A program made the position numbers and the translations under genes. Under the pieces are notes generated by a model, which saw only the letters and a list, made by a program, of their open reading frames with translations, ran no database searches and was not told the origin of the DNA. A stretch of DNA of 35,954 nt, from positions 1-35,954 of the forward strand of contig JAJQEV010000128.1 of assembly GCA_021201475.1 (NCBI GenBank), given 5' to 3'. How positions within the stretch are numbered: position 1 is the first letter of the stretch; each line of letters starts with the position of its first letter. The stretch comes from Clostridiales bacterium (GTDB lineage Bacteria; Bacillota; Clostridia; Oscillospirales; Oscillospiraceae). Of the stretch, positions 7,475 through 15,578 are shown in pieces.

Positions 7475-9145
7475 TCAGAGGCTCAGCCGCTGAATCGCCA
7501 TCAGGATGGAGGGCATGGTCTGCTTCTTCCGGCTCAGCACGCCGGGCAGGATGGCGCTGCCGTCCGCCGCCGTCACGTTGAAGGCGTCCTGCACCACGTC
7601 CCGGCTGCCCTCGCCCTGGTAGAGCAGCTCGGTACACTCCTCCATGATGTCCGTCAGCATCAGGAACACCATATCCAGGTGGGTGCGTTCCTTCACCATG
7701 GTCATGTAGGGCAGGAGGCGCTTCTTCAGCTTTTCCGTGTTCTCCTTCCCAATGACGCTGACCTGCCCGATGCCGAACTTCAGTTCGTCAGCGTTGAAGG
7801 TCTTGAAGTCCTGGTAGAAGATTTCCTCCTCGGTCTTGTCGTCTGTCCGGCACCCGGCGGCGAACATATTCCGGGCGTGCTCCTCCGTGTCGATGCCCGC
7901 GATGTTCGCCAGCTCCTGGGCAATCATTTTGTCCACCGGCGTGCAGGTGGGGGAGCGGAAGGCCAGCGTGTCAGAGAGGATGGCGGAGCACAGCAGTCCC
8001 GCCGTGTTGGGGTCAACTTCCACGTTGTTTTCCTTGTACATCATGGCGATGATGGTGGCAGTGCAGCCCAGAGGCATATTCCGGAACAGCACCGGCTGTA
8101 GGGTCTGGATGCCGCCGATGCGGTGATGGTCGATGATTTCCACGATTTCCGCCGCGTCGATACCGTCCACGGCCTGGGTCTTTTCGTTGTGGTCCACCAG
8201 AATGACCTGCTGCCGCTGCATATCCAGCAGATTCCGCTGGGAAATCAGCCCCACAAAGCGCTGCTCGTTATCCACCACCGGGAAATACCGGATCCTGCGC
8301 TTCGTCATGACCTGGCGGATGTCCGTCACGAAGTCGTTCTGCCGGAAGGAGACGATTTCCTTCTCCCCCCGCATGACGTGGCGCACCGGCATGGACAGGT
8401 TGATTAAATGAGCCACCTTGAAGGTGTCATAGGGTGTCAGAATGATAACGCAGTGGTTTTCCTCCGCCAAGGCGCGAATCAGCTTGGAAATCTCCTCCCC
8501 CTGGCACAGGCAGACGATGAGCCACTTGGCCCCGCACTCGATGGCGGACAGCAGCGCGCCGGAGCGGTTGCCCACGATGACCATGCTGTTCTGAGTGACG
8601 AACTGGGAGAAGATGCCCTCATTGGCGGCGGCGATGCAGACGCTGCCCTCCTCGAACACATCGTCCATGCTGCCCACTACCAGCTCTCCCGCCAGGGTGT
8701 CCACAATGTTCCGGGCGCTGACCCGGGCGCTGGATAGGGCGGTGGCGGAGTGGTCCTCCATGGAGGAACGGGCCAGATCGCCCTGGGTCACCAGCCCCAC
8801 CAGATGGCTCTCCTCATTCAGGACGGGCAGGGTGCGGAGATTGTCATCCCGCATCTTGTCCCAGGCCCGCCGCAGGCTGGTCTCCGCCGTGACCCCTTCC
8901 GTGGTACGCATGTTCACGTCATGGACCCTGGGCTCCAGGGTGTCGATGTAATCCGGCGAGGGCACCTGAAAGGTGTCCAGCACATATTCCGTCTCCTGAT
9001 TGATGCGCCCGCAGCGCTTGGGCTGATAGTCCTCCCCGGTGAGCCTGGCCTTCAGCCGGGCATAGGCGATGGCGGAACAGATGGAATCCGTATCCGGGTT
9101 TTTATGTCCAATGACAATGGTTGGCTTTGTCATTTGCTCACTCAT
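7475..9145 (-). CDS. CBS-domain-containing, manganese-dependent family II inorganic pyrophosphatase
   Basis: 556 aa. It hydrolyses pyrophosphate to phosphate in the cytoplasm. The DHH phosphoesterase N-terminal motif GHKNPDTDSICSAIAYA begins near residue 13. Inserted after it are a CBS domain (about 70-130), a DRTGG-like region (about 180-240) and a second CBS domain (around VMTKRRIRYFPVVDN). The catalytic DHH motif EIIDHHRIGG and the C-terminal DHHA2 domain (SDTLAFRSPTCT) follow. This DHH-CBS-DRTGG-CBS-DHH-DHHA2 order is that of the adenine-nucleotide-regulated CBS-PPases of Clostridia. The GTG and ATG at 9154 and 9151 crowd the AGGAG site, so the ATG at 9145 (8-nt spacing) was chosen. It is monocistronic. 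Confidence 0.94.
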   Translation of the reverse strand: MSEQMTKPTIVIGHKNPDTDSICSAIAYARLKARLTGEDYQPKRCGRINQETEYVLDTFQVPSPDYIDTLEPRVHDVNMRTTEGVTAETSLRRAWDKMRDDNLRTLPVLNEESHLVGLVTQGDLARSSMEDHSATALSSARVSARNIVDTLAGELVVGSMDDVFEEGSVCIAAANEGIFSQFVTQNSMVIVGNRSGALLSAIECGAKWLIVCLCQGEEISKLIRALAEENHCVIILTPYDTFKVAHLINLSMPVRHVMRGEKEIVSFRQNDFVTDIRQVMTKRRIRYFPVVDNEQRFVGLISQRNLLDMQRQQVILVDHNEKTQAVDGIDAAEIVEIIDHHRIGGIQTLQPVLFRNMPLGCTATIIAMMYKENNVEVDPNTAGLLCSAILSDTLAFRSPTCTPVDKMIAQELANIAGIDTEEHARNMFAAGCRTDDKTEEEIFYQDFKTFNADELKFGIGQVSVIGKENTEKLKKRLLPYMTMVKERTHLDMVFLMLTDIMEECTELLYQGEGSRDVVQDAFNVTAADGSAILPGVLSRKKQTMPSILMAIQRLSL

Positions 9146-9169
9146 CCTCATCACTCCTAAGATAGGGGT

Positions 9170-9198
9170 AGTTTACCATGTTTTTTGTTTCGTTTCAA
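9170..9198 (-). promoter_or_regulatory. Predicted promoter of the CBS-pyrophosphatase gene
   Basis: Minus strand TTGAAA (9193-9198), a 17-nt spacer and TAAACT (9170-9175), 24 nt before the start codon. Confidence 0.6.
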
Positions 9199-9230
9199 TA
9201 CCCGTTTCTGTAAAAAGATGGTATAGGCGA

Positions 9231-9265
9231 AGAAACGCCTCCATCCCCTTTTGCGGGGCGGCGGC
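9231..9265 (-). terminator. Possible terminator after the dihydrouridine synthase gene
   Basis: Immediately after the stop, the minus strand can form a GC-rich stem (CGCC and CCCC pairing with GGGG and GGCG, imperfect) around GCAAAA, followed by TTTCTTC. The T tract is short. Confidence 0.4.
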
Positions 9266-9266
9266 G

Positions 9267-10229
9267 CTACTTCTGCACGAACCGCCGGGCCTCCGCCAGG
9301 GGGCAGCTGGCAAACAGCCAGGCCACGGCGCTTTCATACTCCGCCAGATGCTGCGCCTTGCGGATGCGCTTCATCGCCTTCTCGCAGTCCGCAAAGCTGG
9401 CCTGCCAGTAGCTCCACAGCTCCTTCATCTTATGCAGCACCGGCTTCTCCCCATGCAGTGCCGCCTGATAATCCCGGTAGAGCCGGTCGTGGAAGGCGCG
9501 GAACTGGGCCTCGCTGATAGGGGCTTCCCCCCGCAGTTCCCCCAGCAGGCCGGGGTTGGCAATGAGGCCCCGGCCCAGCATGACCCGCTCCACAGTGGGA
9601 AACCGGCGGTGAAACACCGCCACGTCCTCCAAAGTGAACAGGTCTCCGTTGTAGCACACCGGCATTTTCGCCATGGCCAACCCCTGGGCAAACCAGTCCG
9701 TCCGCACCGGCGCCCGGTAAAAATCCCGCTGGATGCGGGGGTGAATGATCAGCTCCGACAGCGGGTAGCGGTTGTACAGCTCCATCAGCTCCGGGAACTC
9801 CTCCGGGTCGTCCTTCCCCAGCCTGGTTTTGATGGAGATGCGCAGGTCGGGCAGGGCGGTGAAGATGCCGTCCAGCAGCGGCTCCAGCAGTTCCCACTCC
9901 GCCAGCAGTCCGCTGCCCTTCCGTTTTGCCACCACCGTGCCGGAGGGGCAGCCCAGGTTCAGGTTGACCTCCGGATACCCCAGCTGCTGCAGCTTCCGGG
10001 CGGCTGCGACAAAGGGCTCCGGCCGGTTGGTCAGCAGTTGGGGCACCAAATCCATGTCCTGATTGCACTCCGGCTGCACGTCCCGCAGTTCCTTCGTTTG
10101 CAGGCTCTGGCTCTCGGTGGGGGTGATGAAGGGGGTAAAGTACCGGTCCGCCGGGGAGAACTGCCCCCGCCAGGCGTTCCGATACAGGGCGTTGGTGATG
10201 CCCTCCATCGGCGCAAAATAGCAACGCAC
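9267..10229 (-). CDS. tRNA-dihydrouridine synthase
   Basis: 320 aa. A flavoenzyme that reduces specific uridines in tRNA to dihydrouridine. The TIM-barrel start RCYFAPMEGITN is the family's FMN-binding N-terminus. NLGCPSGTVVAKRKGSGLL (about 100-118) carries the catalytic-cysteine motif NxGCP, and HPRIQ, CYNGD and VMLGRGLIANP are later conserved strands. The GTG at 10229 was chosen as start: AAAGGAG lies 8 nt upstream and the protein then begins at the family's first strand, whereas the frame further upstream codes Pro-rich sequence. It lies 22 nt downstream of the tetR-like gene and may be read with it. Which Dus subfamily it belongs to, and so which uridine it targets, is not clear. Confidence 0.9.
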   Translation of the reverse strand: MRCYFAPMEGITNALYRNAWRGQFSPADRYFTPFITPTESQSLQTKELRDVQPECNQDMDLVPQLLTNRPEPFVAAARKLQQLGYPEVNLNLGCPSGTVVAKRKGSGLLAEWELLEPLLDGIFTALPDLRISIKTRLGKDDPEEFPELMELYNRYPLSELIIHPRIQRDFYRAPVRTDWFAQGLAMAKMPVCYNGDLFTLEDVAVFHRRFPTVERVMLGRGLIANPGLLGELRGEAPISEAQFRAFHDRLYRDYQAALHGEKPVLHKMKELWSYWQASFADCEKAMKRIRKAQHLAEYESAVAWLFASCPLAEARRFVQK

Positions 10230-10251
10230 AGGCAATGCTCCTTTCCAAGGG

Positions 10252-10866
10252 TCAGGCGGAGGGGCTGGCGGCTTTGCTGCCCGGCCCCAGCCCATAGGTG
10301 TGGGCGAACACGCCCTCCACCACGCAGGAGGCCAACCCGGCTATATGGGCGGGGGTCTCGGCAAACCCTGTCCGGCACCAGTCCTCCACCAGCCGAACGC
10401 AGCCGGAGGAGATGAAATGATACATCATGTCCAGGGAGGCCGGGTCGACATCCGCGCCCCCGTCGGCTTCCACCGGCTGGATGCCGCGGATGAACCGCTC
10501 GTTCCATTGACTTAGCGGCTGCACCAGGTCGTTGCGCACCAGGGCCTCCACCAGCTCCTTCAGGCTGTAGCAGAACTCAAAATAGTGCAGGAGGCCGCTG
10601 TCCAAATCCCGGGACGGTGGCATCGTCTCCTGAAACGCAGCCCAGAGGCGCTCCGCCATCTGCTCCAGCAGGCCGTCCTTATTCCTGAAATACTTGTAGA
10701 ACGTGTTCCTGGAGAGGCCCACCGCGCTGCAAAGCGCGCTGACCGTGATGTCCCGATAAGGCCGGGTTTTCAGCATTTCAAACAGGGCGGCCAGAAAATA
10801 GTCCACGCTGTCCTCCATCGCGTACCGCTGGAAAAAGCTCTGTGAAGCGCTGATAGATTCATCCAT
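10252..10866 (-). CDS. TetR/AcrR family transcriptional regulator
   Basis: 204 aa. The N-terminal helix-turn-helix is clear: ALFEMLKTRPYRDITVSALCSAVGLSRNTFYKYFRNKDGLL (about 28-68), with NTFYKYF the recognition helix. The rest should be the helical ligand-binding and dimer domain, with no recognisable ligand. The ATG at 10866 follows AAAGGAG by 9 nt and was preferred over an open frame reaching 11052. It is divergent from the GH79 glycosidase gene, and the 270-bp space holds two palindromes (10922-10946 and 10965-10982). The first overlaps this gene's own -35 element, suggesting autorepression. The natural inference is that it controls the glycosidase in response to a glucuronide or its product. 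Confidence 0.92.
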   Translation of the reverse strand: MDESISASQSFFQRYAMEDSVDYFLAALFEMLKTRPYRDITVSALCSAVGLSRNTFYKYFRNKDGLLEQMAERLWAAFQETMPPSRDLDSGLLHYFEFCYSLKELVEALVRNDLVQPLSQWNERFIRGIQPVEADGGADVDPASLDMMYHFISSGCVRLVEDWCRTGFAETPAHIAGLASCVVEGVFAHTYGLGPGSKAASPSA

Positions 10867-10901
10867 GGCAGCGGTCTCCTTTCCCGATTCCGTATGAGAG
10901 T

Positions 10902-10929
10902 ATTGTAGCATATTTCTGGTGATTTTCAA
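10902..10929 (-). promoter_or_regulatory. Predicted promoter of the TetR gene
   Basis: Minus strand TTGAAA (10924-10929), a 16-nt spacer and TACAAT (10902-10907), about 36 nt before the start codon. Confidence 0.65.
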
Positions 10930-10946
10930 CAAAAAATGTTGAGAAT
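10922..10946. promoter_or_regulatory. Candidate operator 1: interrupted palindrome over the TetR promoter
   Basis: ATTTTCAACA and TGTTGAGAAT flank AAAAA; 9 of 10 arm positions pair. It covers the TetR gene's -35 element, so a protein bound here would block that promoter. Confidence 0.5.
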
Positions 10947-10964
10947 TTTTTGGAGCCCTGGGTG

Positions 10965-10982
10965 ACAGAATCCGGATTCTGT
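10965..10982. promoter_or_regulatory. Candidate operator 2: 18-bp perfect palindrome before the GH79 promoter
   Basis: ACAGAATCCGGATTCTGT is an uninterrupted perfect palindrome of a size typical for TetR operators. It ends 26 bp before the GH79 gene's TATAAT and touches the -35 zone. Confidence 0.6.
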
Positions 10983-11014
10983 TTGTATGCAGGGCGGTTG
11001 AGAATTGATATAAT
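10983..11014 (+). promoter_or_regulatory. Possible promoter of the GH79 gene
   Basis: A perfect TATAAT lies at 11009-11014. The only -35-like words are weak (TTGTAT at 10983-10988 with a long 20-nt spacer). A poor -35 next to a palindrome fits a regulated promoter. The leader to the ATG is about 115 nt. Confidence 0.45.
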
Positions 11015-11135
11015 AAAAATATCCCTAAATGATACAGCGCCCGGTCAGGCACTCTGGGCGGGCGGCATCATGGAGGAAAGGAACGACGCGGCAACCGAAC
11101 GAAACGTGCCCGAAAGGGCGAAAGGAGTCCAAAAA

Positions 11136-12650
11136 ATGGCTGAATTTGTCAAACTGAGTCCGGATACATTACAGGCTTTGCGGGAAGGCAATCCCATGAT
11201 GATGTCCTACAACGTGGAATTTGCGGAGGTGACGGGCGGCACCTTCTGGAAGGCGTACACGCCGGGGCAGGTGGCCGGAACGGAGGAGTTCTATGTGGAG
11301 CCCACCGCTGAGGGCATCGCCGCCATGTACAAGGATTTGATGCAGGTCTATCCCCCCATCGACCTGTATAACGAGAAGCTTCGCAGCCTGGCGAAGGAGC
11401 TTGGCCCCGTGTGGATGCGTGTCTCCGGCACCTGGGCCACCAAGACCTACTATGACTTTGACGGCACCACCAACGGCAAGGTGCCGGAGGGCTATCTGAA
11501 CGTGCTGACGAAAGAGCAGTGGATCGGCGTGCTGGACTTTGTCAAGGCGGTGGGGGCCAAACTCATCGTCTCCGTGGCCAACTGCCCCGGCCTCCACTCT
11601 GCGGACGAGCCGTGGAACCCCTCCGAGGCGGAGAAGCTGTTCGGCCTGAGCAAGGAGTACGGCGTACCCATCAACGCCGCCGAGTTCACCAACGAGCCCA
11701 ACATGATGGAGGATACCGGCTTCCCCGCAGGCTACACCCCGGCGGATTATCGGAGAGACCAGGATTTGTTCTTCCAGTGGCTGGATGAGAACTATCCCGA
11801 GTGCATCAAGGTCGGCCCCAGCACCACCGGCGGCGACAGCGTCACCTTTGGCCGCAGCGGCGGCGTGGAGCAGATGGTCTCCGAGTGCTGCGGCTGCGAC
11901 GACCTGATGGCTGGTACCACGGAGCCGCTGGACGTGTTCAGCTATCATTACTATAACGGTGTCTCCGAGCGGCTGGCTTCCGTCATGCCTTCCGGACATT
12001 GGCAGGCTTCGGAGGCCAACGGTGAGGAATACCTGGCCACCGCCCCCACCTTTGCCCGTACCTATGCCCCCTTCCGGGATAAGTACGTTCCCGGCGGCGA
12101 GATGTGGGTCACTGAGTCCGGCGATGCCGGCGGCGGCGGCGACACCTGGGCCTCCACCTATCTGGACGTTATCCGCACCCTGAACGAGCTGGGCGGCTTC
12201 GCCGCCGTCACCAAGGGCGTCATCTTCCACAACACCCTGGCCTCCTCTGACTACGGCTTCCTGGCCCGCCAGGTGTTCGACCCCCGGCCCAACTACTTCG
12301 CTGTGCTGCTGTGGAACCGCCTGATGGGCACCACCGTCTATGACACCGGCGAGCCTGTCCGGGAGGGCGCTCACGTCTACGCCCACAGCCGGAAGGACGG
12401 CCAGGACGGCGTGGTCTACCTGGTCATCAACAACTCCCTGACGGAAGCCACCACGGTGGAGCTGCCGAAGGACGCCCAGCGCTACACCCTGGCCGGGCAG
12501 GACGGCAACATCCGCGCCACCGTCATGACCCTGAACGGCAAGCCCCTGGTGCTGGGCGAGGGCAACACCCTGCCTGAGATGGCCCCAGAGGCCCAGGCGG
12601 CCGGGACTATTACAGTCGCCCCCGGCACCTGCACCTTCTTTGTGCTGTAA
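11136..12650 (+). CDS. Heparanase-like glycoside hydrolase (GH79 beta-glucuronidase type)
   Basis: 504 aa. It resembles the retaining GH79 clan-A glycosidases (heparanase, bacterial beta-glucuronidases) and probably removes glucuronic acid from small glucuronides or glycosaminoglycan pieces. TNEPNMM places the acid/base at Glu187, and WVTESGDAGGGGDTW places the nucleophile at Glu327. The following stretch with RQVFDPRPNYFAVLLWNRLMG lines up with heparanase's FDPLPDYWLSLLFKKLVG. The last 100 or so residues are beta-rich (VYLVINNS...), as expected for the side beta-sandwich. There is no signal peptide, so it should act in the cytoplasm on imported substrates. The ATG at 11136 follows AAAGGAG by 8 nt. 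It is divergent from a TetR gene and has no transporter beside it. The substrate is inferred, not shown. Confidence 0.83.
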   Translation: MAEFVKLSPDTLQALREGNPMMMSYNVEFAEVTGGTFWKAYTPGQVAGTEEFYVEPTAEGIAAMYKDLMQVYPPIDLYNEKLRSLAKELGPVWMRVSGTWATKTYYDFDGTTNGKVPEGYLNVLTKEQWIGVLDFVKAVGAKLIVSVANCPGLHSADEPWNPSEAEKLFGLSKEYGVPINAAEFTNEPNMMEDTGFPAGYTPADYRRDQDLFFQWLDENYPECIKVGPSTTGGDSVTFGRSGGVEQMVSECCGCDDLMAGTTEPLDVFSYHYYNGVSERLASVMPSGHWQASEANGEEYLATAPTFARTYAPFRDKYVPGGEMWVTESGDAGGGGDTWASTYLDVIRTLNELGGFAAVTKGVIFHNTLASSDYGFLARQVFDPRPNYFAVLLWNRLMGTTVYDTGEPVREGAHVYAHSRKDGQDGVVYLVINNSLTEATTVELPKDAQRYTLAGQDGNIRATVMTLNGKPLVLGEGNTLPEMAPEAQAAGTITVAPGTCTFFVL

Positions 12651-12718
12651 TACCTGAACAAACAGCAGGCCCCGCCCTACGGGGTTCTGTGGGGCGGGAC
12701 GCCACACAACAGAAAATG

Positions 12719-12747
12719 AACCGGCGCAGCTGCACGCTGCGCCGGTT
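12719..12747. terminator. Bidirectional terminator between the GH79 gene and ilvE
   Basis: A perfect 12-bp stem AACCGGCGCAGC / GCTGCGCCGGTT with loop TGCAC, followed by TTTGCTTATT on plus and by TTCATTTT on minus. It serves the two convergent genes. Confidence 0.8.
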
Positions 12748-12786
12748 TGCTTATTACAATATACAGGTTTCAGCAGGCGAAGGGCC

Positions 12787-13857
12787 TTACTTGACCTCCA
12801 CCGTCCAGCCCTTGTCGTCGGGCAGCTTGCCCCACTGGATGCCGGTCAGGGTGTCGTACAGCTTCTGGGTCAGGGGGCCGATTTTGCCGTCGCCGATATA
12901 GGCGGTCTCGTCCTTCCACTTCAGCTCCTTCACCGGGGAGACCACGGCGGCGGTGCCGGTGCCAAAGACCTCCTCCAGCTTGCCCTCCTTGGCGGAAGCC
13001 ATGATGTCCGCGATGGCCAGCTTGCCCTCGATGACCTCATAGCCCCAGTCCTTGCACAGCTCGATGCAGCTGCGGCGGGTGACGCCGGGCAGCACGGTGC
13101 CTACGGTGGCAGCGGTGTAGATTTTGCCGTCGATTTTGAACATGATGTTCATGGAGCCGACTTCTTCCACATACTTCTTCTCCACGCCGTCCAGCCACAG
13201 CACCTGGGCGAAGCCCTGTTCCTCGGCCAACTCGCCGGCCTTGATGGAGGCGGCGTAGTTGCCGCCGCATTTGGTGAAGCCGGTCAGGCCGGGGGCGGCG
13301 CGGATATATTCATCCTCTACATAGATGCGCACCGGGTCGATGCCCTCGGCGTAGTACGCGCCAGAGGGGGAGCAGATGATGGAGAAGATATAGTGCTTGG
13401 AGGCGTGAACGCCCAGGCCCACATCGGTGGCGAAGATGTAGGGGCGGATATACAGGGAGGTGTCCGCAGAATGGGGCACCCAATCACGCTCCACGCTGAC
13501 CAGGGTGGAGACGGCCTGAATGAAGTCCTCCTCCGGGATGTTGGGGATGCACAGGCGGTCAGCGGAGTCGTTCATGCGGTGGGCGTTGCAGTCAGGGCGG
13601 AACAGGAGGATCTTGTCCTCTGCGGTGCGGTAGGCCTTCATGCCCTCAAAAATCTCCTGGGCATAGTGGAATACCACGGTGGCGGGGTCCAGGGAGAAGG
13701 GCTGATAGGGGATGATGCGGGGGTCATGCCAGCCCTGGCCCTCGGTATAGTCCATGACGAACATATGGTCGCTGAACAGCTTGCCGAAGCCCAGCTTGCT
13801 TTCGTCGGTGGGCTTCTCCTTCGGACATTTGGTCAGTTCGATTTTAATATCCAACAT
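12787..13857 (-). CDS. ilvE: Branched-chain amino acid aminotransferase
   Basis: 356 aa. A PLP enzyme catalysing the last step of valine, leucine and isoleucine synthesis, or the first of their breakdown, with 2-oxoglutarate/glutamate. Fold-type IV features are clear: the PLP lysine is K196 in FTKCGGNYAAS, and EEVGSMNIMF, VLPGVTRRS and EEVFGTGTAAVVSPV are the later cofactor and substrate signatures. The N-terminus and length fit the BCAT group II (eukaryote-like) family. AGGAGG lies 9 nt before the ATG. A promoter sits about 60 nt upstream with no T-box or long leader, so control by attenuation is not evident. Other branched-chain amino acid genes are absent here. Confidence 0.95.
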   Translation of the reverse strand: MLDIKIELTKCPKEKPTDESKLGFGKLFSDHMFVMDYTEGQGWHDPRIIPYQPFSLDPATVVFHYAQEIFEGMKAYRTAEDKILLFRPDCNAHRMNDSADRLCIPNIPEEDFIQAVSTLVSVERDWVPHSADTSLYIRPYIFATDVGLGVHASKHYIFSIICSPSGAYYAEGIDPVRIYVEDEYIRAAPGLTGFTKCGGNYAASIKAGELAEEQGFAQVLWLDGVEKKYVEEVGSMNIMFKIDGKIYTAATVGTVLPGVTRRSCIELCKDWGYEVIEGKLAIADIMASAKEGKLEEVFGTGTAAVVSPVKELKWKDETAYIGDGKIGPLTQKLYDTLTGIQWGKLPDDKGWTVEVK

Positions 13858-13919
13858 AATATAGAACCTCCTGGTTAAGAGTATCGGAAATAGGCTGCGG
13901 TAGCCTCCGCATTGACTCT

Positions 13920-13948
13920 ATTATAATGCGGGAACCGAAAAGCTGCAA
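13920..13948 (-). promoter_or_regulatory. Predicted promoter of ilvE
   Basis: Minus strand TTGCAG (13943-13948), a 17-nt spacer and a perfect TATAAT (13920-13925). Confidence 0.6.
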
Positions 13949-14012
13949 GGGGATTCTCCGGATTTTTTTGCTTTTCCGCAAAAAAGTTCCGCTTTCTTCT
14001 CCACTTTTCCGG

Positions 14013-14036
14013 AAAGGCAGGGCGGAAGCCCGCTGC
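14013..14036 (-). terminator. Possible terminator after the FAD oxidoreductase gene
   Basis: Minus strand GCAGCGGGC-TTCC-GCCCTGC stem with one bulged base, then CTTTCC. The T tract is poor, so this is tentative. Confidence 0.35.
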
Positions 14037-14040
14037 CGGG

Positions 14041-15441
14041 TCACGCTTTCTCCAATCGCTCCAAAATCACCCTGGCCACCCGCATACCGCTGGCTCCGGC
14101 CTGGGCCAGGCCCCGGGTGGTGCCCGCCCCGTCTCCGGCGGCGAAGAAATTCCGCATGGGGGTCTCCAGCTCGTTGGAGAGCTGGATGCGGCTGGAGTAG
14201 AACTTCACCTCCGCGCCGTAGAGCAGGGTGTCATAGTTGGCGGTGCCGGGGGCCAGCTTATCCAGGGCGTAAATCATCTCAATGATGTCGTCCAGCTGGC
14301 GCTTGGGCATGGCCAGGCTCAGGTCGCCGGGAACAGCGGCCTTCAGGGTGGGCCGGGTGAAGGACTGGCTCAGCCGGTGCTGATTGGTGCGCACGCCCTT
14401 CACCAGGTCGCCGAACCGCTGCACCAGTACCCCGCCGGACAGCATATTGGACAGGCTGGCGATGTGCTTGCCGTAGCGGTACGGCTCGTTGAAGGGCTCC
14501 GTGAAGCGGTTGGACACCAGCAGGGCGAAGTTGGTGTTCTCACTGCGGAGGGCGGGGTCGGAGTAGCTGTGGCCGTTGACGGTGTTGATGCCCTCCACGT
14601 TTTCCGCCACTACATAGCCGTAGGGGTTCATGCAGAAGGTGCGCACCTTGTCGCCGTACTGTTTAGTGCGGTACACCAGCTTGGACTCGTACACCACGTC
14701 TGTGATATGCTCGAACACCTTGGCGGGCAACTCCACCCGCACGCCGATGTCCACTTGGTTATTGATGAGGGGGATACCCATGCCCTTGCACTGGGAGGCA
14801 AACCACTCCGCACCGGAGCGGCCGGGGGCGGCCAGGAGGGTGGTGCAGTCCACATCCTCCCCCCTGCCGCAAACCAGGTGATACCCGCCGCCCTCTATGG
14901 GGCAAATCTGCTCCACGGCGGTGCGGAAGCGGAACTCTGCCTTGTCTTTTAAATACTCATAAATGTTGGTCAGGATTTTCAGGTTGTTCTCCGTCCCCAG
15001 GTGCTTGCACTGGGCCTGGAGCAGGTGGAGGTCATGCTCCAGGGCCTGCTTCTCCAACGCCACGGCCTCCGGCGTGGAGGTGGAGTACAACTCCGTGGTG
15101 GCCCCGAAGCGGACGTTGACAGCGTCCACGTCGTGAATCAGCTTCATCACCTGGGCAGCGGGCATATAGTCCGTCAGCCAGCCGCCAAATTCCGTGGTGA
15201 AGTTAAACTTGCCGTCGGAGAAGGCCCCGGCTCCGCCGAAGCCGCACATGGTATCGCACACAGGGCAGTGGATGCAGCGGTCCACCTTCCCCGCCACGAT
15301 AGGGCAGTGGCGGCTGTAAATGTCCGCGCCCTGGTCCAGCACCACCACCCGCAGATCCGGGCGCTGCTCCGTCAATTCGTAGGCGGCAAAAATGCCGGCC
15401 TCTCCGCAGCCGATAATGGCCACATCTGCCTTGGTCGCCAT
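14041..15441 (-). CDS. FAD-dependent dehydrogenase of the COG2509 type
   Basis: 466 aa. An uncharacterised flavoprotein. The Rossmann FAD motif is VAIIGCGEAGIFAAYEL (about 6-22, GxGxxG with Cys in the loop). A cysteine cluster CPIVAGKVDRCIHCPVCDTMCGFGGAG follows near 46-72, and the C-terminal FAD-closing motif is NFFAAGDGAGTTRGLAQAGASG. The family is widespread in Firmicutes and its substrate is unknown to me; the cysteines may bind metal or an Fe-S centre, which is inference. The ATG at 15441 (7 nt after AAAGGAG) was preferred over ATG and other starts at 15447 and 15468. Its promoter region is shared with the divergent CPBP gene: an extended -10 TGATATAAT lies on the minus strand at 15503-15511. 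Confidence 0.88.
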   Translation of the reverse strand: MATKADVAIIGCGEAGIFAAYELTEQRPDLRVVVLDQGADIYSRHCPIVAGKVDRCIHCPVCDTMCGFGGAGAFSDGKFNFTTEFGGWLTDYMPAAQVMKLIHDVDAVNVRFGATTELYSTSTPEAVALEKQALEHDLHLLQAQCKHLGTENNLKILTNIYEYLKDKAEFRFRTAVEQICPIEGGGYHLVCGRGEDVDCTTLLAAPGRSGAEWFASQCKGMGIPLINNQVDIGVRVELPAKVFEHITDVVYESKLVYRTKQYGDKVRTFCMNPYGYVVAENVEGINTVNGHSYSDPALRSENTNFALLVSNRFTEPFNEPYRYGKHIASLSNMLSGGVLVQRFGDLVKGVRTNQHRLSQSFTRPTLKAAVPGDLSLAMPKRQLDDIIEMIYALDKLAPGTANYDTLLYGAEVKFYSSRIQLSNELETPMRNFFAAGDGAGTTRGLAQAGASGMRVARVILERLEKA

Positions 15442-15515
15442 AAGCATTCTCCTTTGTAAAGCCCCCACTGGAATGGAGGAGTTTTCGTTTCATGCAAAGA
15501 ATATTATATCACACG

Positions 15516-15544
15516 TTGTCAATTTTGTAAAAACCTGTTATACT
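15516..15544 (+). promoter_or_regulatory. Predicted promoter of the CPBP protease gene
   Basis: TTGTCA (15516-15521), a 17-nt spacer and TATACT (15539-15544). It lies back to back with the FAD gene's -10 element. Confidence 0.7.
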
Positions 15545-15578
15545 GAGATGTAACACCAACAGAAAGGGGCTTTTTTCC

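Noticed and set aside
9069-10415. 448-codon plus-strand open frame across the dihydrouridine synthase gene
   Set aside because: Shadow; spans two genes and an intergenic terminator, no recognisable domain.
11169-12707. 512-codon minus-strand open frame opposite the GH79 gene
   Set aside because: Shadow; the plus strand carries the catalytic motifs and the ribosome site.
13858-14040. T-box or other leader riboswitch before ilvE
   Set aside because: The leader between promoter and start is only about 60 nt and shows no T-box or terminator/antiterminator pair.
15503-15522. TTGACA and TATAAT on the minus strand as a standard promoter for the FAD gene
   Set aside because: They are only 8 nt apart; the extended -10 TGATATAAT is the more likely element.
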